Shown here: piece after piece, positions 1 to 6,799 of the stretch
Position numbering within the stretch: position 1 is the stretch's first letter
How the letters are laid out: every line of letters begins with the position of its first letter
Source of the DNA: an uncultured Lachnospiraceae bacterium
Lineage (GTDB): Bacteria; Bacillota; Clostridia; Lachnospirales; Lachnospiraceae
DNA length: 7,267 nucleotides
Assembly (NCBI GenBank): GCA_946639085.1
Contig: CAMPBP010000063.1
Location: 1 to 7,267 of the forward strand
Direction: 5' to 3'
Made by a program: the position numbers and the translations under genes
Notes under the pieces: model-generated
Database searches by the model: none
What the model saw: the letters and a program-made list of their open reading frames with translations, nothing else
What the model was told of the DNA's origin: nothing

Positions 1-75
1 CTCGCAAGCCTTATATTGTTTTCGGCTTTGTTTGCGGTAATCTGGAAACTGTTCAAAAGAGGCGAGATCAAATAG
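1..75 (+). CDS. C-terminal end of a membrane protein, possibly an ABC-2 type permease (5' truncated)
   Basis: An open frame runs from the window edge to a TAG at 73-75 and encodes only 24 residues. About 16 hydrophobic residues (with one Trp) are followed by a short basic tail (KLFKRGEIK). This is a last transmembrane helix with a positively charged cytoplasmic end. The kinase that follows belongs to a group usually encoded directly after the permease of a peptide-antibiotic or lantibiotic-type ABC transporter, so an ABC-2 type permease is the best guess. That assignment rests on context and not on any motif. The membrane-protein nature is fairly safe and the family is not. Confidence 0.5.
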   Translation, partial: LASLILFSALFAVIWKLFKRGEIK

Positions 76-110
76 TGATGCAGTTCAAAGTGGCATGAAT
101 TGCGTAAATG

Positions 111-119
111 TGATATAAA
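111..119 (+). promoter_or_regulatory. Possible extended -10 element upstream of the first sensor kinase
   Basis: TGATATAAA fits an extended -10 (TG-N-TATAAA, five of six bases to TATAAT). No good -35 lies 16-18 bases upstream: the hexamer TGGCAT at 91-96 is poor. It would start transcription around 126, just before the hairpin that precedes the kinase. In AT-rich intergenic DNA such a match can arise by chance, and the kinase may simply be co-transcribed with the upstream gene. Confidence 0.25.
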
Positions 120-122
120 TTT

Positions 123-153
123 CCTAGGGAACGAAATATTCGCTCCCGGGAGG
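123..153 (+). promoter_or_regulatory. Inverted repeat that can fold over the kinase ribosome binding site
   Basis: GGGAaCGAA at 127-135 pairs with TTCGcTCCC at 139-147 around a 3-nt loop, giving eight pairs and one mismatch. CCT at 123-125 can then pair with AGG at 151-153, across an unpaired GGG, which would occlude the Shine-Dalgarno sequence. A competing small stem, GGGA 148-151 with TCCC 157-160, also covers it. The pairing is seen in the sequence; a role in translational control is inference. It could instead be a protein-binding dyad. Confidence 0.4.
148..153 (+). promoter_or_regulatory. Ribosome binding site that fixes an ATT start for the first kinase
   Basis: GGGAGG lies 7 nt before ATT at 161, an ideal spacing, while nothing resembling a Shine-Dalgarno sequence precedes the first in-frame ATG at 200. 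It sits next to the perfect palindrome CTCCCGGGAG (143-152). Confidence 0.6.
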
Positions 154-160
154 TATTCCC

Positions 161-1057
161 ATTAAGATCGCGATCATCGTTGTATTAATATGTATCATAA
201 TGATACTGATCATAAGGATCCTCAGAATGAGAAGTGAGTTAAGAAGCGTTTCAGGGCAACTTGAAGCGCTTGTTGGCGATGAAACGGAAAAGATGATAGA
301 CATCTCCTTTGCCGACAAAGAACTTGAGCGTCTTGCGGGTCTTTTGAATCAATACAACGACAAGCAGCGAATGATCGTTGCCGGCGCTAAAAGAGACGAG
401 GAGAATTTAAAAGACTCCGTTGCAAACATCTCTCATGATTTAAGAACCCCCCTTACCGTAATGCTGGGACATCTTCAGCTCATCGACAAGACAGGCCTTA
501 GCGAAGAACAGGCCAGAAGGATAGATATCGTAATAAGCAAAGCCGTTCGTATGAAGGAGCTTGTCGAGACTTTCTATGAATATTCTTTGATAAACGCTTC
601 CGAGTTTGAATTAAAACCCGAGAAGATAAACGTATCAAATCTTTTGATAGATCTTATTTCCGAAAATGCACCCGCAATGGAAGAAAAGGGCATTGTTCCC
701 TCAATTGACCTTCCGAGTCAATCAGTATTCGTAACAGCCGACAGGAATGCTCTTGACAGAATATTCCAGAATCTTCTTACAAATGCCATAAGATATTCCG
801 CGGGAAATATAGGCTTAAAGCTTTCGGCGGATGAAAGTAATGTTTCTTTCATGATCTCCAATCCGGTGGAGAAAGATTCGAATATCGATACCACCCGTTT
901 GTTTGACCGTTTTTACACCGGGGACCGTTCCCGTCACAGCGGAAGCACCGGCCTTGGTCTTGCGGTGGTAAAAGATCTTACCCTTAAGCTTGGCGGTACC
1001 ATATCCGCCACATGCGAAAACGATGAACTTACGATAAGAATTGATTTTTCCGTATAG
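161..1057 (+). CDS. Sensor histidine kinase, HisKA type, one membrane helix (ATT start)
   Basis: Membrane sensor kinase that would autophosphorylate a histidine and pass the phosphate to a response regulator, which is not in this window. Read from ATT 161 it has 298 residues. One hydrophobic helix (about residues 3-22) is followed by a short HAMP-like coiled linker, the H-box SHDLRTP with His92, the N-box QNLLTNAIRYS (about 203-213), the F-box LFDRFY (247-252) and the glycine lid GSTGLGLAV (261-269). The classical DxGxG box is replaced by ISNPVEKD, which is usual in lantibiotic-type small kinases. There is almost no extracytoplasmic sensing domain, so it probably senses through a partner such as the preceding membrane protein. 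The start was chosen because ATG 200 removes most of the helix and lacks a ribosome binding site. The frame is closed by TAG at 125-127 and contains no ATG, GTG or TTG before 200. The family call is strong; the start is likely and the partner is inferred. Confidence 0.9.
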   Translation: MKIAIIVVLICIIMILIIRILRMRSELRSVSGQLEALVGDETEKMIDISFADKELERLAGLLNQYNDKQRMIVAGAKRDEENLKDSVANISHDLRTPLTVMLGHLQLIDKTGLSEEQARRIDIVISKAVRMKELVETFYEYSLINASEFELKPEKINVSNLLIDLISENAPAMEEKGIVPSIDLPSQSVFVTADRNALDRIFQNLLTNAIRYSAGNIGLKLSADESNVSFMISNPVEKDSNIDTTRLFDRFYTGDRSRHSGSTGLGLAVVKDLTLKLGGTISATCENDELTIRIDFSV

Positions 1058-1069
1058 AAGGGAAATGTA

Positions 1070-1660
1070 ATGAATAAAAAGAAAATACTGTACGCGGTCA
1101 TAGCGATATTTCTTATCGCCTTTTGCGTAATCCCGTTTCACTCCTCAAACTGTATAGTGAGGCTTCATTATTCCGACATAGACGAAGCGGATTCTTTTTA
1201 CCTGCTTTATGCCACAAAAGAAGAGGCTGAATTTGGCGGAGACAAGCTTATTGAAGGCGTTGTAAATCCCGACCGTCACGTGATCGAATTTATCATTCCA
1301 AGCGAGTTAAGCGGTGATATTACGGCGTTACGACTTGATTTCCCGGTGGCAGATCAGGCGGTTTCTTTGGACTCCGTTTTCGTACTTGCGGGAAGCATCG
1401 TAAGGAAAAGCTACGGCGCGAATGTTTTCTTTTCACCCAAATACTATTCCGGAACCAACGGTATAGATGCGATTCAGACTCCGCAGACGGAGATCGAAAC
1501 ATACATACTGACAAGCGGCACCGATCCTTATATCGTGTTGTCCGATGAAGCGGTTAAGGTGATAAACAGAAGTTTCAGCTCGTTTTTCGTAACAAAGCTT
1601 TTGATATCCCTCTTCATCGGCGGATGCATCTTTTTATACCATAAGGAGAAAAGATCATGA
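1070..1660 (+). CDS. Membrane-anchored protein with an exported domain, function unknown
   Basis: I do not recognise a named family. The 196-residue product has an N-terminal membrane helix (about 5-23, after a KKK charge cluster) and an exported region of about 145 residues. This region alternates short hydrophobic and polar stretches, as in a beta-sandwich. A C-terminal helix (about 172-190) and a basic tail follow. A TGTDPYIVL-like segment (148-157, here SGTDPYIVL) near the end of the exported region resembles beta-sandwich domains attached to bacterial GT-C glycosyltransferases; that is a memory of the pattern and not a search result. The start has GAAGGG 7-8 nt upstream, 12 nt after the kinase stop. 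The stop overlaps the next start as ATGA, implying translational coupling. A partner or accessory role for the polytopic protein that follows is the most economical reading. Confidence 0.8.
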   Translation: MNKKKILYAVIAIFLIAFCVIPFHSSNCIVRLHYSDIDEADSFYLLYATKEEAEFGGDKLIEGVVNPDRHVIEFIIPSELSGDITALRLDFPVADQAVSLDSVFVLAGSIVRKSYGANVFFSPKYYSGTNGIDAIQTPQTEIETYILTSGTDPYIVLSDEAVKVINRSFSSFFVTKLLISLFIGGCIFLYHKEKRS

Positions 1661-2910
1661 GCGTAAAGAAAAGAGATTTTGCGGCTGCCATAATATTCGG
1701 ATTACTAACGGCATATCTTTCGTATCGGATAGTTGAAGCCGAACTTTCCAACATGGTATCCGATTACACCGGTCACGTTTACGTATATCTTCCGTTATTG
1801 TTAAAGAAAGAAACATTCACTCAGGGGCTTGGTGCCGCTCCCTATTTTCTGTGGCATCTTATCACGATCGCAGGATATAAGCTTTTCGGCATACCCCTTG
1901 AGTATGCGGCAGGTTACACGAACAGCTTATTTGGGATATTCACTTATATCACCGTTTATTTCTTTGTATATTCTTTATACAAAAAGTCGGGCAGAGATGT
2001 CGGGTCGATCATGATCCCGCTCATTTCCTTTGGTATGTGCATATTGCAGCCGATATCGGCAAAATGGATGAATGCGTGGATATTGGACGCAGCACCGATA
2101 ACCCCCAATCCTCTGTCCAATCCCACTTACCTGGCCACCAGGGGATTTGCGGTTTTAGCTTTCTGCCTTGTGCTGGACATTTGGGGAAAGCAGGAGAGTG
2201 ACGATTACAAAGGCATATTCTTTAAGGTTGAAAACGGACTTACCCGTTATTACATAGCTCTTTCCGTCGTGCTCTTACTGTCGGTTCTCGCAAAGCCCAC
2301 GTTTGTAGAGATGTTCATTCCCGCAGTGGGGATAATGATGCTTTTCAAATGGGCAAAGGAAGGCTCCAAAAAGGACGGAAGCGGCAAGAAGTATTTCGGC
2401 ATTTTATTAAAGACCTTTCTTACCGCGGTGCCCGCGATCCTTATCGTATTTGCTCAGTTCCTAATGTATTTCATATTCGGCGGAAGCTACGGAGACGGCG
2501 GTTCGGTTGTGGTTACGCCTTTCTTAAAAGTATGGCGTATGTTCACCGACAATGTCGGCCTATCCATCATTTTGGCGCTTTTGTTCGTAATGTTTACAAT
2601 GCTCATTCGCACGGTAACCTTCATCGATTCCAATGCCGGAAGACTTGCACTTACCTGCTTTGGGGTAGGCTTTTTGCAGGCGGCATTTCTTGGGGAGAGC
2701 ACCAAGCTTGGTCACGGCGATTTCATGTGGCCCCTTATGTCGGCGATGTTTTTACTCTTCCTTGCAGCCCTGACGGCACTTATACTTCACAAAGAAAAAG
2801 AAGACAGACCCGCGAAGGATGCACTTACCTTTACAGCGTGGACCATATTCGCCTTACATGTATTTTGCGGAGTGCTTTTGATAATCGAAGAATTATCGAT
2901 AAAACTGTAA
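1657..2910 (+). CDS. Polytopic membrane protein, probable GT-C type glycosyltransferase
   Basis: This is a 417-residue protein with about nine or ten hydrophobic membrane segments. After the first helix comes an extracytoplasmic loop with SDYTGHVYVY (Asp36, His40). An acidic residue followed by His in the first outer loop is typical of GT-C glycosyltransferases, which use lipid-linked sugars on the outer face of the membrane. Other possibly functional loop motifs are SNPTYLATRG (154-163) and GHGDFMW (352-358, preceded by Glu347). GT-C enzymes are often larger (450-700 residues) with an extra soluble domain. Here that domain may be the separate preceding gene, with which it overlaps by 4 nt. 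It could instead be a lipid-linked polymer polymerase or an uncharacterised transporter. Membrane topology is sure; the enzyme class is a moderately supported inference and the sugar and acceptor are unknown. No terminator is visible after the TAA. Confidence 0.8.
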   Translation: MSVKKRDFAAAIIFGLLTAYLSYRIVEAELSNMVSDYTGHVYVYLPLLLKKETFTQGLGAAPYFLWHLITIAGYKLFGIPLEYAAGYTNSLFGIFTYITVYFFVYSLYKKSGRDVGSIMIPLISFGMCILQPISAKWMNAWILDAAPITPNPLSNPTYLATRGFAVLAFCLVLDIWGKQESDDYKGIFFKVENGLTRYYIALSVVLLLSVLAKPTFVEMFIPAVGIMMLFKWAKEGSKKDGSGKKYFGILLKTFLTAVPAILIVFAQFLMYFIFGGSYGDGGSVVVTPFLKVWRMFTDNVGLSIILALLFVMFTMLIRTVTFIDSNAGRLALTCFGVGFLQAAFLGESTKLGHGDFMWPLMSAMFLLFLAALTALILHKEKEDRPAKDALTFTAWTIFALHVFCGVLLIIEELSIKL

Positions 2911-2922
2911 AAAGAACAAATC

Positions 2923-2935
2923 GACTGAAGCAGTC
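2923..2935. repeat. Short inverted repeat between the two gene blocks
   Basis: GACTG-AAG-CAGTC is a perfect 5-bp dyad with a 3-nt loop in the 52-nt gap before the sugar-binding protein gene. No T-run follows, so it is not an intrinsic terminator. It could be a weak operator or simply chance. Confidence 0.3.
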
Positions 2936-2962
2936 AACACATATATAACGGGGGGATTTCCG

Positions 2963-3943
2963 ATGAAAACCATGAAAAAGATCGTGTGCATCTTAAGCAC
3001 GCTGATGCTTGTTCTTTGTACCTTGGGTTGTTCTAAAAAAGTTGAACAGCCGGTCGAGCCGCGCCTGTTGCTTGGGTTTTCCCAGATAGGTTCGGAGAGC
3101 GCGTGGCGTATCGGAAACACCAGAGACATCGAAGCATGTGCCGAAGAATACGGCGTAAGCCTGATGTTTGAGAATGCCAACCAGAAGCAGGAAAACCAGA
3201 TCGATGCAATCAGAAGATTCATAGCCTACAAGGTTGATGTTATCGCATTTTCCCCCATAGTTGAGGAAGGTTGGGACAATGTTTTAAACGAAGCCAAGGA
3301 AGCAGGCATTCCCGTCATATTAGTTGACAGAGATGTCAGTACCGACGCCGAAGGGCTCACGAAATGCCTTATCGGAGCGGATTTCTATAAAGAAGGCGTC
3401 ATGGCGGCAGAGTATCTTATACGTAAAGCCGACAGCCTTGGACTTGAGCATGTCAACATAGTCGAGATCACCGGAACCGAAAACTCGACGCCCATGCGTC
3501 AAAGACAGGCGGGATTTGTGGATACGATAGCGGGCGACGATCGGATGGTGATACTTGAAAGCATCGACGGAGATTTCTTAAAGAGCCGCGGTGCCGAATG
3601 CATGAGGTCGCTTCTTGGTACATACGGAAGCGATATCGACGTTGTTTTCTCTCATAACGATGAGATGACTCTCGGAGCTTTACCCGAAATAGAGAAGGCG
3701 GGATTTGTTCCGGGACAGGATATGATAATAATTTCCATCGACGGCGGGCAGGAAGCCATCGATGTTTTAAAGGAGGGCCGTATCAACTGCGTTGTGGAAT
3801 GCACTCCAAAACTTGGCAAAGAGCTCATGGAAACCGCGCTTAAACTTAAGGCGGGCGAAGATGTGGACACTTTGATACATCCGGTTGAAGAGGTATTTTC
3901 CGACGAGCAGGATACGTCACTTATAGCACCCAGAGGGTATTGA
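2963..3943 (+). CDS. Sugar-binding lipoprotein, YtfQ-like, probable sensor for the adjacent kinase
   Basis: Extracytoplasmic sugar-binding protein of the Peripla_BP_4 (ribose/galactofuranose) group, 326 residues. The N-terminus is a lipoprotein signal: MKTMKK, a hydrophobic stretch, then LGC with the lipidated Cys at 23 (position -3 is Thr, slightly off consensus). The mature protein resembles E. coli YtfQ along its length: GFSQIGSESAWR (38-49), NQKQENQIDAIR (73-84), FSPIVEEGWD (95-104), PVILVDRD (116-123), a GTENSTP loop (about 170-176), SHNDEMTLGA (about 230-239) and SIDGGQEA. It starts at ATG 2963, six nt after a G-rich ribosome binding site at 2950-2956. No permease or ATPase gene adjoins it. 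Instead it lies 6 nt before a sensor kinase, so a sensing role, as for XylFII with LytS, is more likely than transport. The ligand is unknown; a pentose or furanose sugar is a guess from the YtfQ likeness. Confidence 0.92.
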   Translation: MKTMKKIVCILSTLMLVLCTLGCSKKVEQPVEPRLLLGFSQIGSESAWRIGNTRDIEACAEEYGVSLMFENANQKQENQIDAIRRFIAYKVDVIAFSPIVEEGWDNVLNEAKEAGIPVILVDRDVSTDAEGLTKCLIGADFYKEGVMAAEYLIRKADSLGLEHVNIVEITGTENSTPMRQRQAGFVDTIAGDDRMVILESIDGDFLKSRGAECMRSLLGTYGSDIDVVFSHNDEMTLGALPEIEKAGFVPGQDMIIISIDGGQEAIDVLKEGRINCVVECTPKLGKELMETALKLKAGEDVDTLIHPVEEVFSDEQDTSLIAPRGY

Positions 3944-3949
3944 TACTTA

Positions 3950-5416
3950 ATGGAGAGGATTAAAAGAGAAAAAAGCATTCTCGGAGTCATTAACGACTTA
4001 AGCCACAGGCTGGTTTTGATCATGGTAGCACCTATCATAATCAGTCTTCTTCTCATGCTTTTTTACGCATACAAATATCACAGTTCCATTGTTCGAATGG
4101 AAACGATAGCAGATCTTAAGACAAGAGTATCCGAAGATATCCCCGGAATTGCATGGAATATAATAAGCGGCCGCGAAACCTTTGCGGAAAGTAAGATCTA
4201 CCTTCAGATAAACGAAGTCAAAGCAACCATAGATTCCATCACGGAAAAGACCGGAAGCGAAAACAGACTTTCACTTATCGTCGCAAACAACACTATGGAG
4301 ACGCTGGAAAACTACGTTGACCGTATACGGGACAACATAGATAACGAGATCCCGGTTGTGGAAAACGAAGCGGTTCTGAACGAAGTAAGAGGTGTCGCCG
4401 CTTTGGTTGACCGGATGCTCAACGAATATATCGCAAAAGAGATCGAATCCACCGCAAAAATGAGCTTAAGTCTTCGTATAGTCATCATCGTTACGGCCGC
4501 GGTGGAAGTGCTTATTCTTGTGGCAGCGATATTTTTCAGAAACAGAGCAATGAAGAAGACTGCGGCATTTGTACGTCAGCCCATCGAACGACTCGAGGAA
4601 GTAACAAAATCCATCGCGGAAGGAACGCTGGATGCGCGAATCACCGATACCGACGTTACGGAGCTTAGAAATCTTACGACCCAGGTTAACACCATGGCGG
4701 ACCGTCTTGAAGAGATGATGGAGTTAAGCGTTCAGGACGCAAGAAAACTTCGTAAAGCGGAGCTTAGGACGCTACAGGCACAGATTAATCCCCATTTTCT
4801 TTATAACACACTGGATGCCATCGTATGGAAAGCGGAAGCGGGGGAAAAGGGCGAAGTTATTCAGCTTACCAGCGCGCTAAGCGATTTCTTCAGAATAAGC
4901 TTATCCTCCGGCGCCGACTGGATACCCATAAGCCAGGAAAAGAAGCACATCGAAGGTTATCTTACGATACAGCAGACAAGATACCGCGACATTCTCCGCT
5001 ACGAGATCGACATCCCCGACGAGATCGGAGATTACTTTATACTTAAGCTTTTGCTGCAGCCCCTTGTGGAAAATGCCATCTACCACGGCATTAAGATAAA
5101 AAGAGGCGGCGGTACCATAAAGGTGAAAGGAAGACTTGAGGAGAACTATCTTAAGTTTTCAGTTGAGGATACCGGATGCGGCATGACAAAAGAGCAATTA
5201 AGCGAGCTTAACGAGCGAATGAAAAAAGGCCAGCCCACGGTGAGCGAAGGCTCGGGCGGCTTCGGACTGGTTAACGTGAACCTTCGTATACGTCTTTATT
5301 ACAACCAGCCCGAAGGATTAAAGATAGAAAGCAACGAAGAAGGAACCAAGGTAAGCTTTGCGGTTCCCATGAGGCCGAGAGAGGAGATTTTTGAACATGA
5401 AAGTGTTTCTGGCTGA
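3950..5416 (+). CDS. Sensor histidine kinase, YesM/LytS (His_kinase) family
   Basis: Membrane sensor kinase of 488 residues. It has a basic cytoplasmic N-terminus, helix 1 (about 21-41), an extracytoplasmic region of about 135 residues that looks helical and Glu-rich, helix 2 (about 176-197), a HAMP domain (about 205-258), the phosphoacceptor motif QINPHFLYNTLD with His282, and an ATPase domain with VENAIYHG (Asn375), DTGCGM (407-412) and GGFGLVNV (436-443). YesM kinases often carry a larger Cache domain. The small helical one here suits docking of a binding protein and not direct sugar binding, as in XylFII-LytS. The gene lies in the same frame as the preceding binding protein, separated from it only by TGA-TAC-TTA. 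GAGGG at 3933-3937 is 12 nt from the ATG, rather far, so translation may depend on reinitiation. It overlaps the regulator gene by 20 nt. Confidence 0.95.
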   Translation: MERIKREKSILGVINDLSHRLVLIMVAPIIISLLLMLFYAYKYHSSIVRMETIADLKTRVSEDIPGIAWNIISGRETFAESKIYLQINEVKATIDSITEKTGSENRLSLIVANNTMETLENYVDRIRDNIDNEIPVVENEAVLNEVRGVAALVDRMLNEYIAKEIESTAKMSLSLRIVIIVTAAVEVLILVAAIFFRNRAMKKTAAFVRQPIERLEEVTKSIAEGTLDARITDTDVTELRNLTTQVNTMADRLEEMMELSVQDARKLRKAELRTLQAQINPHFLYNTLDAIVWKAEAGEKGEVIQLTSALSDFFRISLSSGADWIPISQEKKHIEGYLTIQQTRYRDILRYEIDIPDEIGDYFILKLLLQPLVENAIYHGIKIKRGGGTIKVKGRLEENYLKFSVEDTGCGMTKEQLSELNERMKKGQPTVSEGSGGFGLVNVNLRIRLYYNQPEGLKIESNEEGTKVSFAVPMRPREEIFEHESVSG

Positions 5417-6653
5417 TGATGAGATAGTTGTCAGAGAAGGGATAAGAGAATCGTTTCCATGGGATGATACTCCCTATACCCTTGTGGGAGAAGCCCCCGA
5501 CGGCGAGATGGCCCTTCCAATAATACGTGATACAAACCCCGACATAGTCATAACCGATATAAAGATGCCCTTCATGGACGGGCTTGAGCTTTGCAGAGTG
5601 TTAAAAGAACAGATGCCCTGGATCGGGATAATCGTTTTAAGCGGTTACGATGAGTTTGAGTATGCCCGCCAGTGCATACAGCTTGGAGTACGTGAATATC
5701 TTTTAAAGCCCATCAACGCATCCGACCTTCGGGAAGTGCTGGACAAAGTAAGTGCACAACTTAAGGCAGAAAGAAAAAGCCTCGAACATGCCGCAAGTTT
5801 ACGTGCCCGTATGGAAAGCGACGGCAAATTCTTAAAGGAAAAACTCATCGCTTCTTTGTTTACCGATGAAGCGCTGGAAGAAGACGCGCCCAACGTGCTT
5901 AACAGGTTAAGTGCCATGGGGTGTCCCGTTCCCGCACCTTTCTACGTTGTTGCGGACGCATCTTTTTCACCCACCGACACCGGACAGCAGGCTGCGTCTA
6001 CCCTTGCGGAGAGCAGTTCGGGTATAGTCAACGCCACCGCAAGCCGCGCGGGCTCAAGACTTCTGGTGATAGGCAATACCGCCGAAGAAGCGGAAGAGAG
6101 AGCGTACGCTTTTTCAACCTCTCTCGCAAGAGAACTTGAAAGACTTAGCTGCAAAAGGATTCGCATAGGTATCGGCGATATCGTGGAAGAACCGAAAGAT
6201 ATAATAAGAAGTTTTAAGACTGCAAGACATATAAGACATCTTCTTGAGGAAAGGATCGACGCTCAGGCCATCATCCTCGGTGTAAGAGAGATGGGAGACG
6301 TTACGGACGAGATGAAAACACCGTCCGTTATAAGTGATGCAAAACTTTACATGACCCAGAACTTTTCCAACGCAAACCTCATGCTTCAGGACGTGGCAAA
6401 AGCCGTCAACATGAGTAACAGCAGATTCTCAACGGTCTTTTCCCAGCAAACCGGACAGACCTTTACGGAATATCTTATCTATCTAAGGCTTAACAAAGCC
6501 AAAGAACTCTTAAAGACAACGAACATCAAGAGTTCTCAGATCGCAAGAGACGTGGGCTACAACGACGCTCACTATTTCAGTTACATCTTTAAGAAAAACA
6601 CCGGTGTTACCCCCTCGGATTACAGATCGCAGTATCAAAATCAACCGGAATAA
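5397..6653 (+). CDS. Response regulator with AraC-type DNA-binding domain, YesN family
   Basis: Cytoplasmic regulator paired with the preceding kinase; 418 residues from ATG 5397. The receiver domain (1-118) has the acidic pair in FLADDE (7-8), the phosphoacceptor Asp54 in VITDIKMP, Ser82 in LSGYDEFEYA and Lys104 in LLKP. A middle segment (about 135-290) with KRIRIGIGD and a following SFKTARH helix resembles the degenerate GGDEF-like linker of YesN/CdaR-type regulators. The AraC domain (about 314-412) has both helix-turn-helix units; the second reads IARDVGYNDAHYFSYIFKK with the usual GVTPSDYR ending. TTG at 5391 is an alternative start only 4 nt from GAGGAG, so ATG 5397 (10 nt) is preferred, and related receivers begin MxxxxADDE. 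It most likely activates the promoter of the downstream binding-protein operon. The sequence shows the domains; the target is inferred. Confidence 0.95.
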   Translation: MKVFLADDEIVVREGIRESFPWDDTPYTLVGEAPDGEMALPIIRDTNPDIVITDIKMPFMDGLELCRVLKEQMPWIGIIVLSGYDEFEYARQCIQLGVREYLLKPINASDLREVLDKVSAQLKAERKSLEHAASLRARMESDGKFLKEKLIASLFTDEALEEDAPNVLNRLSAMGCPVPAPFYVVADASFSPTDTGQQAASTLAESSSGIVNATASRAGSRLLVIGNTAEEAEERAYAFSTSLARELERLSCKRIRIGIGDIVEEPKDIIRSFKTARHIRHLLEERIDAQAIILGVREMGDVTDEMKTPSVISDAKLYMTQNFSNANLMLQDVAKAVNMSNSRFSTVFSQQTGQTFTEYLIYLRLNKAKELLKTTNIKSSQIARDVGYNDAHYFSYIFKKNTGVTPSDYRSQYQNQPE

Positions 6654-6690
6654 AATGAAAACGAACTTTTTTCTTTTTGCCTCTTAAAAC

Positions 6691-6719
6691 GTAAAATGAT
6701 TTTTAACCAAGTCAAAACA
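6691..6719. promoter_or_regulatory. Candidate regulator-binding direct repeat upstream of the transport promoter
   Basis: GTAAAATGA (6691-6699) and GTCAAAACA (6711-6719) match at six of nine positions and are exactly 20 bp apart, two helical turns. The second ends 4 bp before the putative -35. AraC-type activators commonly bind direct repeats in this position. The region is A-rich, so chance similarity is a real alternative. Confidence 0.3.
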
Positions 6720-6723
6720 AGGC

Positions 6724-6754
6724 TTGATTTATTCTTTCCTCCAAATGGTATATC
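6724..6754 (+). promoter_or_regulatory. Putative promoter of the second sugar-binding protein gene
   Basis: TTGATT (6724-6729) as -35 and an extended -10, TGG-TATATC (6746-6754), are separated by 19 bp. Both hexamers match consensus at four positions and the spacer is long, as expected of a promoter that needs an activator. Initiation near 6761 would give a leader of about 40 nt. A TGGTA/TACCA dyad (6746-6750 and 6759-6763) straddles the -10. Confidence 0.5.
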
Positions 6755-6767
6755 GTTTTACCAGACA

Positions 6768-6777
6768 CCCGAAAGGG
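6768..6777 (+). other. Small GNRA-capped hairpin in the leader
   Basis: CCC-GAAA-GGG can form a 3-bp stem with a GAAA tetraloop, 8 nt before the ribosome binding site AAAGGAGG (6786-6793). It may stabilise the 5' end of an abundant mRNA. It is too small to be a riboswitch or terminator. Confidence 0.35.
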
Positions 6778-6799
6778 CCATTTAAAAAGGAGGAACAAA

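Noticed and set aside
815..1141. A 108-codon reverse-strand frame across the kinase end and the next gene start
   Set aside because: It is antisense to conserved kinase motifs, with no ribosome binding site or recognisable product. It is a shadow of the + strand genes.
2349..2948. A 199-codon open frame overlapping the GT-C-like gene in another frame
   Set aside because: It lacks a ribosome binding site, its product is Arg/His/Cys-rich without a recognisable fold, and it lies almost wholly inside a convincing membrane-protein gene.
2921..2949. Promoter-like pair TCGACT and TATAAC with a 17-bp spacer before the first binding-protein gene
   Set aside because: The hexamers are good, but initiation about 7 nt downstream (near 2956) would exclude the ribosome binding site at 2950-2956 from the transcript. 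The real start is probably elsewhere.
5391..5396. TTG as the start of the response regulator
   Set aside because: It would be only 4 nt from GAGGAG and adds just Met-Asn before the usual receiver start. ATG 5397 is the better choice.
6657..6680. T-rich stretch after the regulator gene, considered as a terminator
   Set aside because: No GC-rich stem precedes the T-runs; only a weak A/T pairing is possible.
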